A stretch of DNA of 64,000 nt, taken from Stictocephala bisonia (taxonomy: Eukaryota; Arthropoda; Insecta; Hemiptera; Membracidae). The position numbers and the translations under genes are program-made. The notes beneath the pieces are model-generated. The model was not told where the DNA came from, did not search any database, and worked only from the letters and a program-made list of their open reading frames with translations. Where the stretch lies: positions 806,001 to 870,000 of the forward strand of contig JAQJVL010000156.1 in NCBI GenBank assembly GCA_035578905.1, in the 5' to 3' direction. Of this stretch, positions 48,401 to 60,407 are shown in pieces (position 1 is the stretch's first letter; each line of letters opens with the position of its first letter).

Positions 48401-49537
48401 GGCTAACAGGATTGTGATCGATTACATGCTATTTTACTGTGCTGCTCTCTATGTTTAACCTTACTATCTGAACTCATGGCCAACAGGATTGTGATCGATT
48501 ACTTGCTATTTTACTGTGCTGCTCTCTATGTTTAACCTTACTATCTGAACTCATGGCCAACAAGATTGTGATCGATTACTTGCTATTTTACTGTGCTGCT
48601 CCCTATGTTTAACCTCACTATCTGAACTCATGGCCAACAGGATTGTGATCGATTACTTGCTATTTTACTGCGCTGCTCTCTATGTTTAACCTTACTATCT
48701 GAACTCATGGCCAACAGGATTGTGATTAATTACTTGCTATTTTACTGTGCTGCTCTCTATGTTTAACCTTACTATCTGAACTCATTGCCAACAGGATTGT
48801 GATCGATTACTTGCTATTTTACTGCGCTGCTCTCTATGTTTAACATTACTATCTGAACTCATGGCCAACAGGATTGTGATCGATTACTTGCTATTTTACT
48901 GTGCTGCTCCCTATGTTTAACCTTACTATCTGAACTCATGGCCAACAGGATTGTGATCGATTACTTGCTATTTTACTGCGCTGCTCTCTATGTTTAACCT
49001 TACTATCTGAACTCATGGCCAACAGGATTGTAATCAATTACTTGCTATTTTACTGTGCTGCTCTCTATGTTTAACCTTACTATCTGAACTCATTGCCAAC
49101 AGGATTGTGATCGATTACTTGCTATTTTACTGTGCTGCTCTCTATGTTTAACCTTACTATCTGAACTCATGGCCAACAGGATTGTGATCGATTACTTGCT
49201 ATTTTACTGTGCTCCTCTCTATGTTTAACCTTACTATATGAACTCATTGCCAACAGGATTGTGATCGATTACTTGCTATTTTACTGTGCTGCTCTCTATG
49301 TTTAACCTTACTATCTGAACGTATTGCCATCAGGATTGTGATCGATTACTTGCTATTTTACTGTGCTGCTCTCTATGTTTAACCTTACTATCTGAACTTA
49401 TGGCCAACAGGATTGTGATCGATTACTTGCTATTTTACTGTGCTGCTCTCTATGTTTAACCTTACTATCTGAACTCATGGCCATCAGGATTGTGATCGAT
49501 TACTAGCTATTTTACTGTGCTGCTCTCTATGTTTAAT
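45432..49537. repeat. 77-bp satellite array, about 53 units (4.1 kb)
   Basis: Unit: GTTTAACCTTACTATCTGAA, CTCATGGCCAACAGGATTGT, GATCGATTACTTGCTATTTT, ACTGTGCTGCTCTCTAT. Four units (near 45700, 46530, 47520, 48197) lack the same 14 bases (between GGATTG and CTATTTT), giving 63-bp units. A block at about 46070-46500 with private variants (GATTGATT, GGATTTTGATC, GTGCTTCTCTTTATG) recurs exactly 1,589 bases later, so the array grew partly by large segmental duplication. No long frame. Confidence 0.98.
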
Positions 49538-50929
49538 CTAACAAATTATTTGGTCAATTTAACATTTGTTTAAGCCTCCAGCTGGCTAATTAAAATTAAT
49601 ATCTATAAGAATAACATTGCAACTTTGACGCCTTGTAAAAAAGTCTATCGAAATTTAAAAAATCTAGCTCCGTTACGACTTAAAAGTCAAATTTATCCTT
49701 TGAAACCAAAACATTTCATCGGAATCGGTTAAGTAATAAGTTCAGAAAGTGAGTGAACTAAATGACCCGATTGTTTTAATATATAGGATGATACATTGAT
49801 GGAAATATTAACAATTTCTAAAATAAACAAAACAAAATCTGTATAGAGGAAATAGCAATATAAATAATAACTCAACATAACTATTCCATAAACCTGTGAT
49901 AATTCGTTGGATTCAAATTATAATCTCTTTAATGCAAAACAAAATAAACTTAAGCGATAAATTTATTAAATTACAAATGGTAATTTATTGAAGAAGTGTG
50001 GCCCTAAATACAAATATGGCAAACAACTTAATTTGTTCTTATGGGACGCCATGTATTTTGTAATAGTTCCAGATGGGAAACATAATTTTAAAACCTTCTT
50101 GTTCTTTGTTTTTTCTTCTTATATTAGCCTTTTTTTAAACTACGTGCAGATAAATAGTTTAAAATGAAAATTTTTTATATAGCCAAATCACTATAAGAAC
50201 AATTATTAGGTTTAGTCAATACTCATACATTATACTTTTTATAAAGAGTAAAATAGTAACAAAATTATTCACACAAAGACAATTTTTAATAGCTAAACTC
50301 CTTATGATTTATAAATCTTTTAATGTTTTTTTCTACAATATAGTTTTATATTTAAATGGATTGTCTGTTAGAAAACAGATTTGGGTTAAATGTTTCTCTA
50401 ATAACTTTACATTCCGTAAAACTTGAAACGTATCAGTTTAGACCAACAACTTAACATTGAGATCAGCAGAGTTGTTATAATAATTTTTCTTTGTTAAAAA
50501 ATGTTCTTTTCAACTATTTAACTGTGTGTATACTCCTTCTATACTAACAATGTATTAGGAGTACAATTAATTGTGTCTGATTGTTATCATTTTATTTGTA
50601 AAATGAAATTAAAAAAACACAAACTAAAACATTATTATTATTATTATTAAAAATCAATAGTAAGGATATTACTGTAAGTTAAAAAACAAACTACTATCAG
50701 ATAACTTGGGTAAAGTAGAAACAATTATATTTCAAATTAAATGAAATTTAGACTTATCTGTAACCTGAGTGAAAATAATAAACAGCGTAGAATTTAATTT
50801 ACTTCAATCACAATTGAAATTTAAGTTGATCCGTAATATAGAAAGTCAGCTTTGAAACAAATCTTACAAACCTTGTAGTCTTTTACAAAACGTTAAGTGT
50901 AAAGTTAGTAATTTTGCAGCCACCTTGCA
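49538..50929. other. No clear feature
   Basis: Very A+T-rich, including ATT repeats near 50630. No gene recognised. Confidence 0.6.
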
Positions 50930-51125
50930 GACAAAAGACAGTGAAGATAGTGCGCTCAGGTGGAAGTGCTCACAATCACCTTTCGTCTTACGTCACCGAC
51001 CGAGTCGTCTTTTGTCTAATTAATGACTAACTTAATAATGCCTCTTTGAGCTCAAAGAGCTGCGCATAAGACACGCTTCATGAGTTTAGTAAGTACAGCA
51101 GTCTTCGCTGGTTGCGTTTTAGATC
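50930..51125. other. G+C-richer single-copy island
   Basis: Contains CTTACGTCACCGACCGAGTC (with a CRE-like TTACGTCA) and TTTGAGCTCAAAGAGC. A plus-strand frame after TTTTGCAG stays open for about 33 codons, but I do not recognise it. Candidate regulatory or exon sequence. Confidence 0.35.
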
Positions 51126-51360
51126 TTATACATTTTTAAAATTTTAAATTATGTCTGTCAAAAGGAGTTAAGCGAAGTGTAAAATTTGACAAAGTGAGTC
51201 ACAGCTCAAGTTCATAGCATGCAAGCAAAATATTTACTGAACCATTCTATGTAACTGATATTTAGAAAGGTATTTATGTTCTGATCGCCTGCAACTTACA
51301 TCGTACAACTCTACATCTGAGCCACTTATATATGGTCTGCCATTTATTGTTAATAAATAT

Positions 51361-51400
51361 AACAAAAAAAAAAACAAAAAAAACAAAAAAAAAAAACAAT
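51361..51400. repeat. A-rich tract
   Basis: Runs of A separated by single C. May be the degenerate tail of a retroposon. Confidence 0.8.
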
Positions 51401-51509
51401 TACAATATACATATTTTACGCAATTGCTGAGAAAAGTAGGAGAATTTCTCAATTTAAAGTGTGTTGTATTTCTGCAGGTTCTTTGGATCCAAATGGCGGC
51501 AACCTTAAG

Positions 51510-51780
51510 AAATTACCCTCCCTCCCACCCTTACAGGTATTGTGTGGTAGTTACCCACTCACTCATCTATACACGTACACTTAACGCCAATGTATACACA
51601 TCCACCTATATAGGTACAGTGTGTTAGTGCCCCACCTCTTACCCTTACAGATACATTTGGTAGTGACTCAACTCCCCACCCATATAAATATAGTGTGGTA
51701 GTGACACCTACTTACTTATACACGTATAGTGGGCTAGAGACTCACCCGTCCATCCATGTAGGTACAGTTTGGTATACATA
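51510..51780. repeat. 32-bp minisatellite family, fourth, degenerate locus
   Basis: About eight diverged units of the CCCACCCATACACGTACAGTG type, such as TATACACGTACACTTA and CCACCCATATAAATATAGTG. Strong divergence suggests an older array than that at 37.0 kb. Confidence 0.75.
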
Positions 51781-51861
51781 CAGGGTAGTTTCTGTATATA
51801 TATACCAAAATACAGAAAACCTCGGCCAAAAAACCTGCATCATATTGGCCGAGAGAGGGTG

Positions 51862-53905
51862 TTTAACAGCTATAGTACCAGTAAGTGACCCCTAGCAATG
51901 TGAAATAACAGCTATAGTACCGGTAAGTGACCCCTAGCAATGTGAAATAACAGTTATAGAACCAGTAAGTGACCCCTAGCAATGTGATATAACAGCTATA
52001 GTACCAGTAAGTGACCCCTAGCAATGTGATATAACAGCTATAGTACCGGTAAGTGACCCCTAGCAATGTGATATAACAGCTATAGTACCGGTAAGTGACC
52101 CCTAGCAATGTGATATAACAGCTATAGTACCAGTAAGTGGCCCCTAGCAATGTGAAATAACAGCTATAGTACCAGTAAGTGACCCCTAGCAATGTGAAAT
52201 AACAGCTATAGTACCAGTAAGTGACCCCTAGCAATGTGAAATAACAGCTATAGTACCAGTAAGTGACCCCTAGCAATGTGATATAACAGCTATAGTTCCG
52301 GTAAGTGACCCCTAGCAATGTGAAATAACAGCTATAGTACCGGTAAGTGACCCCTAGCAATGTGATATAACAGCTATAGTACCGGTAAGTGACCCCTAGC
52401 AATGTGATATAACAGCTATAGTACCAGTAACTGGCCCCTAGCAATGTGAAATAACAGGTATAGTACCAGTAAGTGACCCCTAGCAATGTGAAATAACAGA
52501 TATAGTACCAGTAAGTGACCCCTAGCAATGTGATATAACAGCTATAGTACCAGTAAGTGACCCCTAGCAATATGAAATAACAGCTTTAGTACCAATAAGT
52601 GACCCCTAGCAATGTGAAATAACAGCTATAGTACCAGTAAGTGACCCCTAGCAATGTGAAATAACAGCTATAGTACCAGTAAGTGACCCCTAGCAATGTT
52701 TAACAGCTATATTACCAGTAAATGACCCCTAGCAATGTGAAATAACAGCTATAGTACCAGTAAGTGACTCCTAGCAATGTTTAACAGCTATAGTACCAGT
52801 AAGTGACCTTTAGCAATGTGATATAACAGCTATAGTACCAGTAAGTGACTCCTAGCAATGTTTAACAGCTATAGTACCAGTAAGTGACTCCTAGCAATGT
52901 TTAACAGCTATAGTACCAGTAAGTGACCCCTAGCAATGTTTAACAGCTATATTACCAGTAAATGACCCCTAGCAATGTGAAATAACAGCTATAGTACCAG
53001 TAAGTGACTCCTAGCAATGTTTAACAGCTATAGTACCAGTAAGTGACTCCTAGCAATGTTTAACATCTATAGTACCAGTAAGTGACTCCTAGCAATGTTT
53101 AACAGCTATAGTACCAGTAAGTGACCCCTAGCAATGTTTAACAGCTATATTACCAGTAAATGACCCCTAGCAATGTGAAATAACAGCTATAGTACCAGTA
53201 AGTGACTCCTAGCAATGTTTAACAGCTATAGTACCAGTAAGTGACCCCTAGCAATGTTTAACAGCTATAGTACCAGTAAGTGACCCTTAGCAATGTGATA
53301 TAACAGCTATAGTACCAGTAAGTGACTCCTAGCAATGTTTAACAGCTATAGTACCAGTAAGTGACTCCTAGCAATGTTTAACAGCTATAGTACCAGTAAG
53401 TGACTCCTAGCAATGTTTAACAGCTATAGTACCAGTAAGTGACCCCTAGCAATGTGAAATAACAGCTATAGTACCAGTAAGTGACTCCTAGCAATGTTTA
53501 ACAGCTATAGTACCAGTAAGTGACCTTTAGCAATGTGATATAACAGCTATAGTACCAGTAAGTGACCCCTAGCAATGTGAAATAACATCTATAGTACCAG
53601 TAAGTGACTCCTAGCAATGTTTAACAGCTATAGTACCAGTAAGTGACCTTTAGCAATGTTATAACAGCTATAGTACCAGTAAGTGACTCCTAGCAATGTT
53701 TAACAGCTATAGTACCAGTAAGTGACTCCTAGCAATGTTTAACAGCTATAGTACCAGTAAGTGACTCCTAGCAATGTTTAACAGCTATAGTACCAGTAAG
53801 TGACTCCTAGCAATGTTTAACAGCTATAGTACCAGTAAGTGACTCCTAGCAATGTTTAACAGCTATAGTACCAGTAAGTGACCCCTAGCAATGTGATATA
53901 ACAGT
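51862..53905. repeat. 42/39-bp satellite array, about 50 units (2 kb)
   Basis: Unit CAGCTATAGTACCAGTAAGT, GACCCCTAGCAATGTG, AAATAA. From 51866 to about 52698 nearly all units are 42 bp; from there to 53903 many are 39-bp units with AATGTTTAA in place of AATGTGAAATAA, often with GACTCC. Both lengths keep the frame, but the 39-bp form puts TAA into the minus-strand frame, which is why a 235-residue repeat frame covers only the 42-bp half. Confidence 0.98.
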
Positions 53906-53929
53906 ATTTATCATTCGCCTTTCAACCAC

Positions 53930-54300
53930 TACTTTCACCAGTTCTTCATTCTACCTTCGAGTTACACTCAATCATACTTAATAGTACTTGGTATAAACGG
54001 CCTCCACCCGTTGGATTATCAGAGCATTAGTACACGGAGACCTCCCCTCCCGCCCCCGTCATCGTAATCACTGCCCGAGGGATCGCCGGCCACCACTTTA
54101 TCAACAGTCACCCCATCAACAAACTATAACTAAATTAATTAACACACACGCCAATTATTTGGCAGTTTCCCCTCGAAGATTAAAAAGGGCGGTGAATTGC
54201 AATCACATTGAACACTCTCTCAGCCTGGTTAGGTCCCGGCTGTGACTGTGCGTGGAACGCCGGTGACATGTACTACAGCTAATGAAGTATTAATTTTACA
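53930..54300. promoter_or_regulatory. Candidate cis-regulatory island
   Basis: G+C-richer, single-copy-looking sequence right after the satellite, with a cluster of factor-like sites: homeodomain-type TTAATTAA at about 54135-54145, forkhead-like TTTGTTGA on the minus strand near 54120, and GTGGTGGCCGGCGATC nearby. No trusted frame. Inference from composition and motif density only. Confidence 0.3.
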
Positions 54301-54961
54301 TACGAAGGTAAAATGATCTAACATTAACAGTAAAATGAATTTTAACAGTTATCAACAACGTAATTTATTTAAAGATGCACCTCCACAAAATTTATAATTC
54401 TTAAGTGCTGCTAAGGAGCCGTCCCTAAATTACGTAACGCTAAAATCAACTTTTTCAAACCCCCATCTCCACCGTATAACGAACTTTTAACGGTAATACA
54501 AAAATCCTCCTTAAAATTATGTAACACTGTCAACAACCCCCTTCAATTTTTTTTCCTTCACTTTAATTCATTTGTTTTATTTATGATAAATAAACGCTGC
54601 CTAGAAACCCTCCTCCCCCTTCAGGCGTTACGTAATTTAGGAAGGGCCCTGAAGTGCCCAAAATTTCATATTTTATTGACATGTCAAGAACGATATATAA
54701 TTAAAAGTAAGAACCCAGTTTTGTACTTATATTTTAATACACGTGTGTTATATGACATTTACTTTTGTTGTATTATAACAGAATTCTGGGCCAAAATGTT
54801 GAAAATACATCGAAAAAATCTTCTATTTCGTTTGTTAGTTTGTATATGTTTCTATTTGTACTTCGAGATCACTAAAAACTTCTTTCATGAATTAAACTGT
54901 CACATTATTTTAAAAGTTAATCAAAATTGTCCTGAGTAGAATTTTCCTGTAACAGAATTAT
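54301..54961. other. No clear gene
   Basis: A+T-rich. An open plus-strand frame (54583-54939) gives a Tyr/Phe/Leu-rich translation without recognised domains, likely chance. Confidence 0.5.
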
Positions 54962-55240
54962 TAGCATATCAACAGACCTAAGCATATCAACAGACCTGGG
55001 CATTTTCAACAGACATGGGCATATCATCAGACCTGGCCATATCAACAGACCTGGGCATATCAACAGACCTGGGCATATCAACAGACCTAGGCATTTCAAC
55101 AGACCTGGGCATATCATCAGACCTGGGCATATCAACAGACCAGGGCATATCAACAGACCTAGACATATCAACAGACCTGGGCATATCAACAGACCTAGGC
55201 ATATCAACAGACCTGAGCATTTCAACAGACCTGGGCATAT
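54962..55240. repeat. 18-bp minisatellite, about 15 copies
   Basis: Units of ATATCAACAGACCTGGGC with ATCATCAG and ATTTCAAC variants. Being a multiple of three, it opens six-residue repeat frames on both strands. Confidence 0.97.
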
Positions 55241-56000
55241 TCGTATTTAAAATATTTCGACTAACAGTTTAAATTGAATGTTATTAAATTTCTTCACGGC
55301 ACGTTTCAGTATTGTAATACCAGTATAGATACTGGACAGAAAAATGGAAACAATACAAATAAAATGTAAACAGGAAAAGAATAAATTTAGTTCTGTTTTG
55401 TTAAATAAATGTGTAATGTGTCCATGGTAATATAATGACGGATGGAGGGGAGATAAATTAATTCAGTGTAGTCATTGATTTTATAATATATACAGTAGGC
55501 AAAAGTATGTAGTATATTTATTGATTTTAACAATATTGAAAGATATGTAATGAAACTTTGTAGTTGTGTACGTGACCCTATACTAGGTATATTTTACTTG
55601 TGTTCGCATGAGGGCTGGTCCATGAAGGAAGTCTTAAAAATGTTAAATGTAGGCCTAAATTGGGTTTTATACCTCATTTTAAAGGTATTTGTTTGTAAAA
55701 TACAAAAGTGCAAACCTGAGGTCAAAAGGATGACTCAGTCAGGAAGTACAACCACTGAACGAATTGTTGTCAAGGTTGGACAAAAAATATCCTTTTTTAA
55801 AACATGGTTCATAATGCATCCTTTTGAAGTTTGGCTATGCAACTGGTTTTTGTGCATTCATGACCCCCGTATTTCAACTGGATACAATAAAATTGTATAT
55901 ACTAGACTATATACAATTATAGACTATATACAATTATTATACAATATAGACTATATACGTGGACAGTATTATTTTGTCTTTGTCCATGTAAGAAGTAAGA
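55241..56000. other. No trusted gene; one long plus-strand frame
   Basis: An open plus frame of 156 codons (55550-56020) has no recognised domain, includes a low-complexity TATATAC-derived stretch, and runs into the SINE, so I treat it as chance or a decayed repeat. Confidence 0.4.
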
Positions 56001-56220
56001 GCCGGGGGCGAGCGGTCTAAGGCGTCAGGACTTTGAGCTTGGGTTAGAGATAGCGCTGGTTCGAATACAGCCTAGACTGGAAGATTTATCAGTAATACTC
56101 ACCATCTACTGTACTGGTTCGCCCCCTTACTCTGTCTGAATATGTTCTCCACACAGATCAATAGTCTATGAGGAATGGGCAGAGTTAGGGAGGATTGGCC
56201 TTTCATTAAAAAAAAAAATA
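56001..56220 (+). mobile_element. tRNA-derived SINE
   Basis: The head resembles a Ser/Leu-type tRNA: A box in GGCGAGCGGTCTAAGGCG (56007-56024) and B box GGTTCGAATAC (56058-56068). A tRNA-unrelated body follows (CAGATCAATAGTCTATGAGG), then an A tail at about 56207-56220. The cloverleaf is not intact (no matching acceptor stem or CCA-side pairing seen), so it is not a functional tRNA gene. A body fragment recurs at 22055-22100. Confidence 0.75.
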
Positions 56221-56289
56221 ATTTTTAGTGCGAAAATACCATACTGAGGAAATGTGTTTAAAAATTTAAACTACTGTCATTTTGAACTT

Positions 56290-56520
56290 AATTTATTAAT
56301 GGTTAATTAGCTAGGGCCGTTGAGGCACCTACAGTTCATGTGGAATCCGAACCACGTTGTAAATGTCCAAGATCCCAGCCCTGTTCACCACTCAACCTTC
56401 CTTGATCAGCTGAGTGATCCAGCGTGTCACTGGTACATTCCAGTGTTCCGCATGTCTGAAGGGCTATTTCCCTTGTACCCTTGGCCCACTTGCTCGCCAG
56501 GACCCCTTTGGGGTTGAGAT
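56290..56520. repeat. Fragment of SINE-like family S plus unique tail
   Basis: CACCTACAGTTCATGTGGAATCCGAACCACGT matches in part the family at 22165-22395 (the shared word is GGAATCCGAACCAC). The following sequence to 56520 is G+C-richer, with a short unrecognised frame. Confidence 0.5.
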
Positions 56521-58012
56521 TTGAGGGTCCTACTTAAACTTTAAATAATCTTTAATCCGAATTCCACCAAAGGAGGTCCTTCATCTAAGTAGAATTACAA
56601 ATGTATTGATAAATGAAACGGGTTTTCTGTTCCTTTCAAAACAGCAACGGCCAACGGCTGTCGTACAACTTCAATGAAGTACAGTCTCGTCCAAGAAAAG
56701 TGGTCATTTGACAGGAAACATTCTGAAGACCGAACAGTAATTTTTTTGTATCCTTTTTCAGTAATCTTTTTGTAGATGTTATTTGCATAACGCAATTTTA
56801 TTTCGATTATCGGTTATATTCCGTAAAACAGTTGTACAAAAAGACTCAGCTAATTTTATTACAGTATTTCTATAATTTATTTATTGAATTTCGAAATGTT
56901 GATTTCCTTACAAATGTACAAGTACTGTTCTTAGAAGGATTTCTGTTTTTTACAAATGTATTGTTTTATTCATACATATGTACATGTGTAGTGTGAATAT
57001 TTGTTTATTTATATTATACAAGGAAACAATACTTGTTAATCAAATCAAATATTCGAATTCATTTTAAGTTTTAAGAAAAAGAAATGTTTTTTAATTTTCT
57101 TTTAGTTACGAAGTGGAAGTATATTTCATTGTTCAGCCCAAATTTAAATTCTTTATTTTTCTCTGTTTATACATAAATTATAATTTTTAAATTTTAGATG
57201 GAACTTCTCCACAGACTTTGCCTTTAGAAGACCAAATTTTTTTGAAACAAATTCAAGAAAACGTATCATTTTAACGAAATACCACGTTGAAATAAATAAT
57301 TTAATCCGGAAATAATTACTAGTTTTGGTTAAAAGGCTACATGTATATCTTAAATCACTTATTTAAAATAATTTATGTTTTTTACTTCTAATTAATTAAT
57401 TATTTAATGTTGACTTGCTTTTGGATAGTATCTGTATTTTTTTAGGAAATAAATTATTCTGTATTCGTTAATTTTCCTATTAATACATAAACATATATTA
57501 AAATTCCAGTAACAACAATTTTCAACTATGGAATATAGTTAGGTTTTAATTTTTTCGTAATAAATTAGATTTTTAACATCTCAATAAATGCTCAAACTTT
57601 TTAGACCAATTATTTTTTTTTTTTTTCATTAAGTGCAAATTTGGACGACATTGTCGTCTATTGTGTAACCTCATCCCTAGATTATTTGGAAACAAAATTA
57701 TTAAAATATGCTATGTATTTTTGTAAAATATTATTATTCTTGTATGGAATATTTTGCCTAATTAGTCACCCAGCTTATATTTCAACGAAGAAACCGTTCA
57801 AAATAACAGTGAAAAAACACAATTTTATACAAAGATGTATAGAATCTCTAGTGTTTTGAAGGCGCTGTAAAATAGTTCAAACAAATTGAATCTTCTTTTT
57901 AAAATGATACAAGGTTATTAACATTTAATTATTAATAAAAGTTGCAACTATATTAATCACAAATTTACTACTAAATAACATTATTTGTCTATGAATCGAC
58001 AACCTGGCCTAT
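56521..58012. other. No clear feature
   Basis: A+T-rich, no gene or shared repeat recognised. Confidence 0.6.
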
Positions 58013-59140
58013 AGTCCGAATAAAATAACTTTGGTACGCTGGTCTGAAATGACAAAACTCTGAGTTTTAATTTGCTGTCGGATTTAAAAAAAGTAAGCAA
58101 TAATTTTCCAATTAATTGTATAGTTTTACAACATAAAAATGATATATTCTCTAAGAAAAAATATGCTGAAGATTTTGCTTGAACTAATTTACTTTTTACT
58201 GTGATGTTTGTGTTTAAGAACGCGTTTTTATGAGTGAAATTTGCGCGTGAGTCGTCTTCATTCTAAGACTAGCGAGAATAATAATAAAATAATTTCTTTT
58301 GGATGAATGAATGTTTGATTCATTGTAAATATTTCGTTATACGACTCATTTAATCATTTGAACAGATTAGTGAGAAACGCTTTTTTTAACCTTGCAAACT
58401 CGGTAACTACAAGTGCTAGATAACATTTAATTAAACCTAAATTAATTGTTTTATTTAAGTGACTCTAAAATTGTACTCTCGTGTTAAATGAATTTTTCTC
58501 GAACTATGAAGCAAGTTTAAGTGGTTTTTAGACCTTGAGTGTCAATAAGGCGGCGGTGATACCACCCGTGATAAGTGCGTCCCACACAGCCTCGAAGTAA
58601 ACGAATTATGAATTATTTCATCAACTCTTCATGATTTTTCTGCATGTTTTATTAGTGCCACAGTATTATTTTAGTAATACATATATAACACAGTTAATGT
58701 TTGCTTAAAGAAATTTTGTCTAGCGTTTGTCGTTTCCGAGTTTGCAAGGGTTTACAAAAAATTAATTTCTCATTAACTTGTTTGAATTATTAAATTAATC
58801 TTATACCAAACTCATCACAATGAATCAAACTGCCATACAACTACAAGAAATTATTTTATTATTATTATTCTCGCTACAGTGACAGGTTAAAGACGACTAC
58901 CACGCAATTTCACTCATAGAAACGTGTTCTTAAGCACTAATATCACAATAAAAATTAAATTAGTTTAAGCAATATATCCAGAATAGTTTTTCTTAAAGGA
59001 TACGGTTAGCACTATACAATTAGTTGGAAAATTATTGCTTACTTATTTTAAGTTTGACAACAAATTAAAACTCAGATTTTTGTCATTTCAGACCAGCAGA
59101 ACGGCCATGTGGTACCAAAGTTATTTTATTCGAACTTTTG
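58013..59140. mobile_element. Large palindromic (foldback) element
   Basis: Left arm about 58013-58430 and right arm about 58725-59140 are inverted copies: GTCCGAATAAAATAACTTTG, GGTCTGAAATGACAAAA, GGAAAATTATTGCTTAC, and CCTTGCAAACTCGG near the centre. Arms of about 400 bases with a 300-base centre. No ORF, and the family's target site is unclear. Confidence 0.8.
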
Positions 59141-60148
59141 TATACAAGACTACATTCCAAGAACTTTATGCACTACATAGGCCTATATATTTATGCAGTG
59201 TCACTTGTGGTTTCACAGCTAGGCTTAAGCCTTCATATTCACATTTTAGACCAATTTTAGTTACGGTTTCTTTATTTTTGCTGACAATAACTGACGTATT
59301 ATCTCTTCACATGTAGAAAAAAGAAGTGATTTATGAGCAAACTTGGACCGTGGACAAGTACTGTATTACGATCGTAAATGATTGGATTTTCTTTTTCTCT
59401 TTCCAAGGAGTTTAGTGATGTCTATTTGATTGATAATAAATTTATATCCTCTGATGTAAAATTGTATTTTATCCTATTATTTTCTTGAAGTATTGAAACT
59501 TTATTACTAATGAAGTATTGGCTCAAACGGACCACATGAAGTAGGTCTACTGTCATCGTTGTTTTAATGAATTAGTGTTTCTTTGTACACAAATTCGTTG
59601 AATTCTTTTGGATTGTGCTCTAATCCTTTCAATGGACCGAGTTGTTTTCTCGAAACCCTTTGACCCAAACGAAAACCGTATAATGCACAAACCAAAAACT
59701 AAATTGTTGTATGCACATATTATTATAGCATATTTATATTGAATAAGGCTCATTATGAAATAAATTGTACTAAATACATATTCGTATATTTGGCAACACT
59801 ACGAACACGTTTAGTACAATTTATTTAAAATTGTGCCCAATTCGTTAGACTGTAATAATATACGCGTACAACAATTTAGTTTTTAATTTGTAAAGTATAA
59901 CACTTTTTTAATTGAAAAGTGAGTTAGGTTGTGACAGAAAACAACTTGGTCTAGTGAAAGAAAGAGAGATAATTACGAAAGAATAAAACTAAATTGGGCA
60001 CAACAACACCTACTCAGTAAAACAACGTTGACAGTAGACCTACTGAGTCCATGCTTTATTATTCAAGAAAAGTTTAGTAGAAAAATAGATAGGCAAATGC
60101 AGTTTTTAGATTTATTTTTCCAATTAGATAGTTTTCTGTATTCACTTC
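59141..60148. other. No clear feature
   Basis: A+T-rich, no gene recognised. Confidence 0.6.
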
Positions 60149-60385
60149 ACAGTACAAGTAAACGTCACACAACACAAATTTATTACAGTATAAGCACAAA
60201 ATGCACAAATATATACAATACAAGTACAAAATGCACAAATGATCGATTTCGGTGAACCACGCGAACCACGCTCACCTTCCTTAGACCATAATATTTGTGC
60301 ATTTTGTACTTGTATTGTAATATATTTATGCATTTTGTGCTTATATTGTAATAAATTTGTGTTGTGTCACGTTTACTTGTACTGT
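60149..60385. mobile_element. Palindromic MITE P, copy 2
   Basis: ACAGTACAAGTAAACGTCAC at the left and its inverse ending GTTTACTTGTACTGT at the right. Arms of about 93 bases with CACAAAATGCACAAAT blocks. The 51-base centre (GATTTCGGTGAACCACGCG) differs from the copy at 33176-33373. Followed by a TA microsatellite (60386-60404). Confidence 0.85.
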
Positions 60386-60407
60386 ATATATATATATATA
60401 TATACAG

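Noticed and set aside
51863..52570. 235-codon minus-strand frame
   Set aside because: Consists only of satellite units; the neighbouring units of the same array are interrupted by stops.
42557..53905. CRISPR-like arrays (regular repeats)
   Set aside because: Units are directly head-to-tail with no unique spacers, and the genome is eukaryotic.
54917..55272. Six-residue repeat frames on both strands
   Set aside because: 18-bp minisatellite, open by lack of stops.
55550..56020. 156-codon plus-strand frame
   Set aside because: No recognised domain, includes low-complexity sequence and runs into a SINE. No splice context.
56001..56080. Functional tRNA gene
   Set aside because: A and B boxes are present, but the acceptor stem does not pair and a SINE body with A tail follows.
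56320..56517. 65-codon plus-strand frame
   Set aside because: Begins inside a SINE-like fragment; no recognised family.
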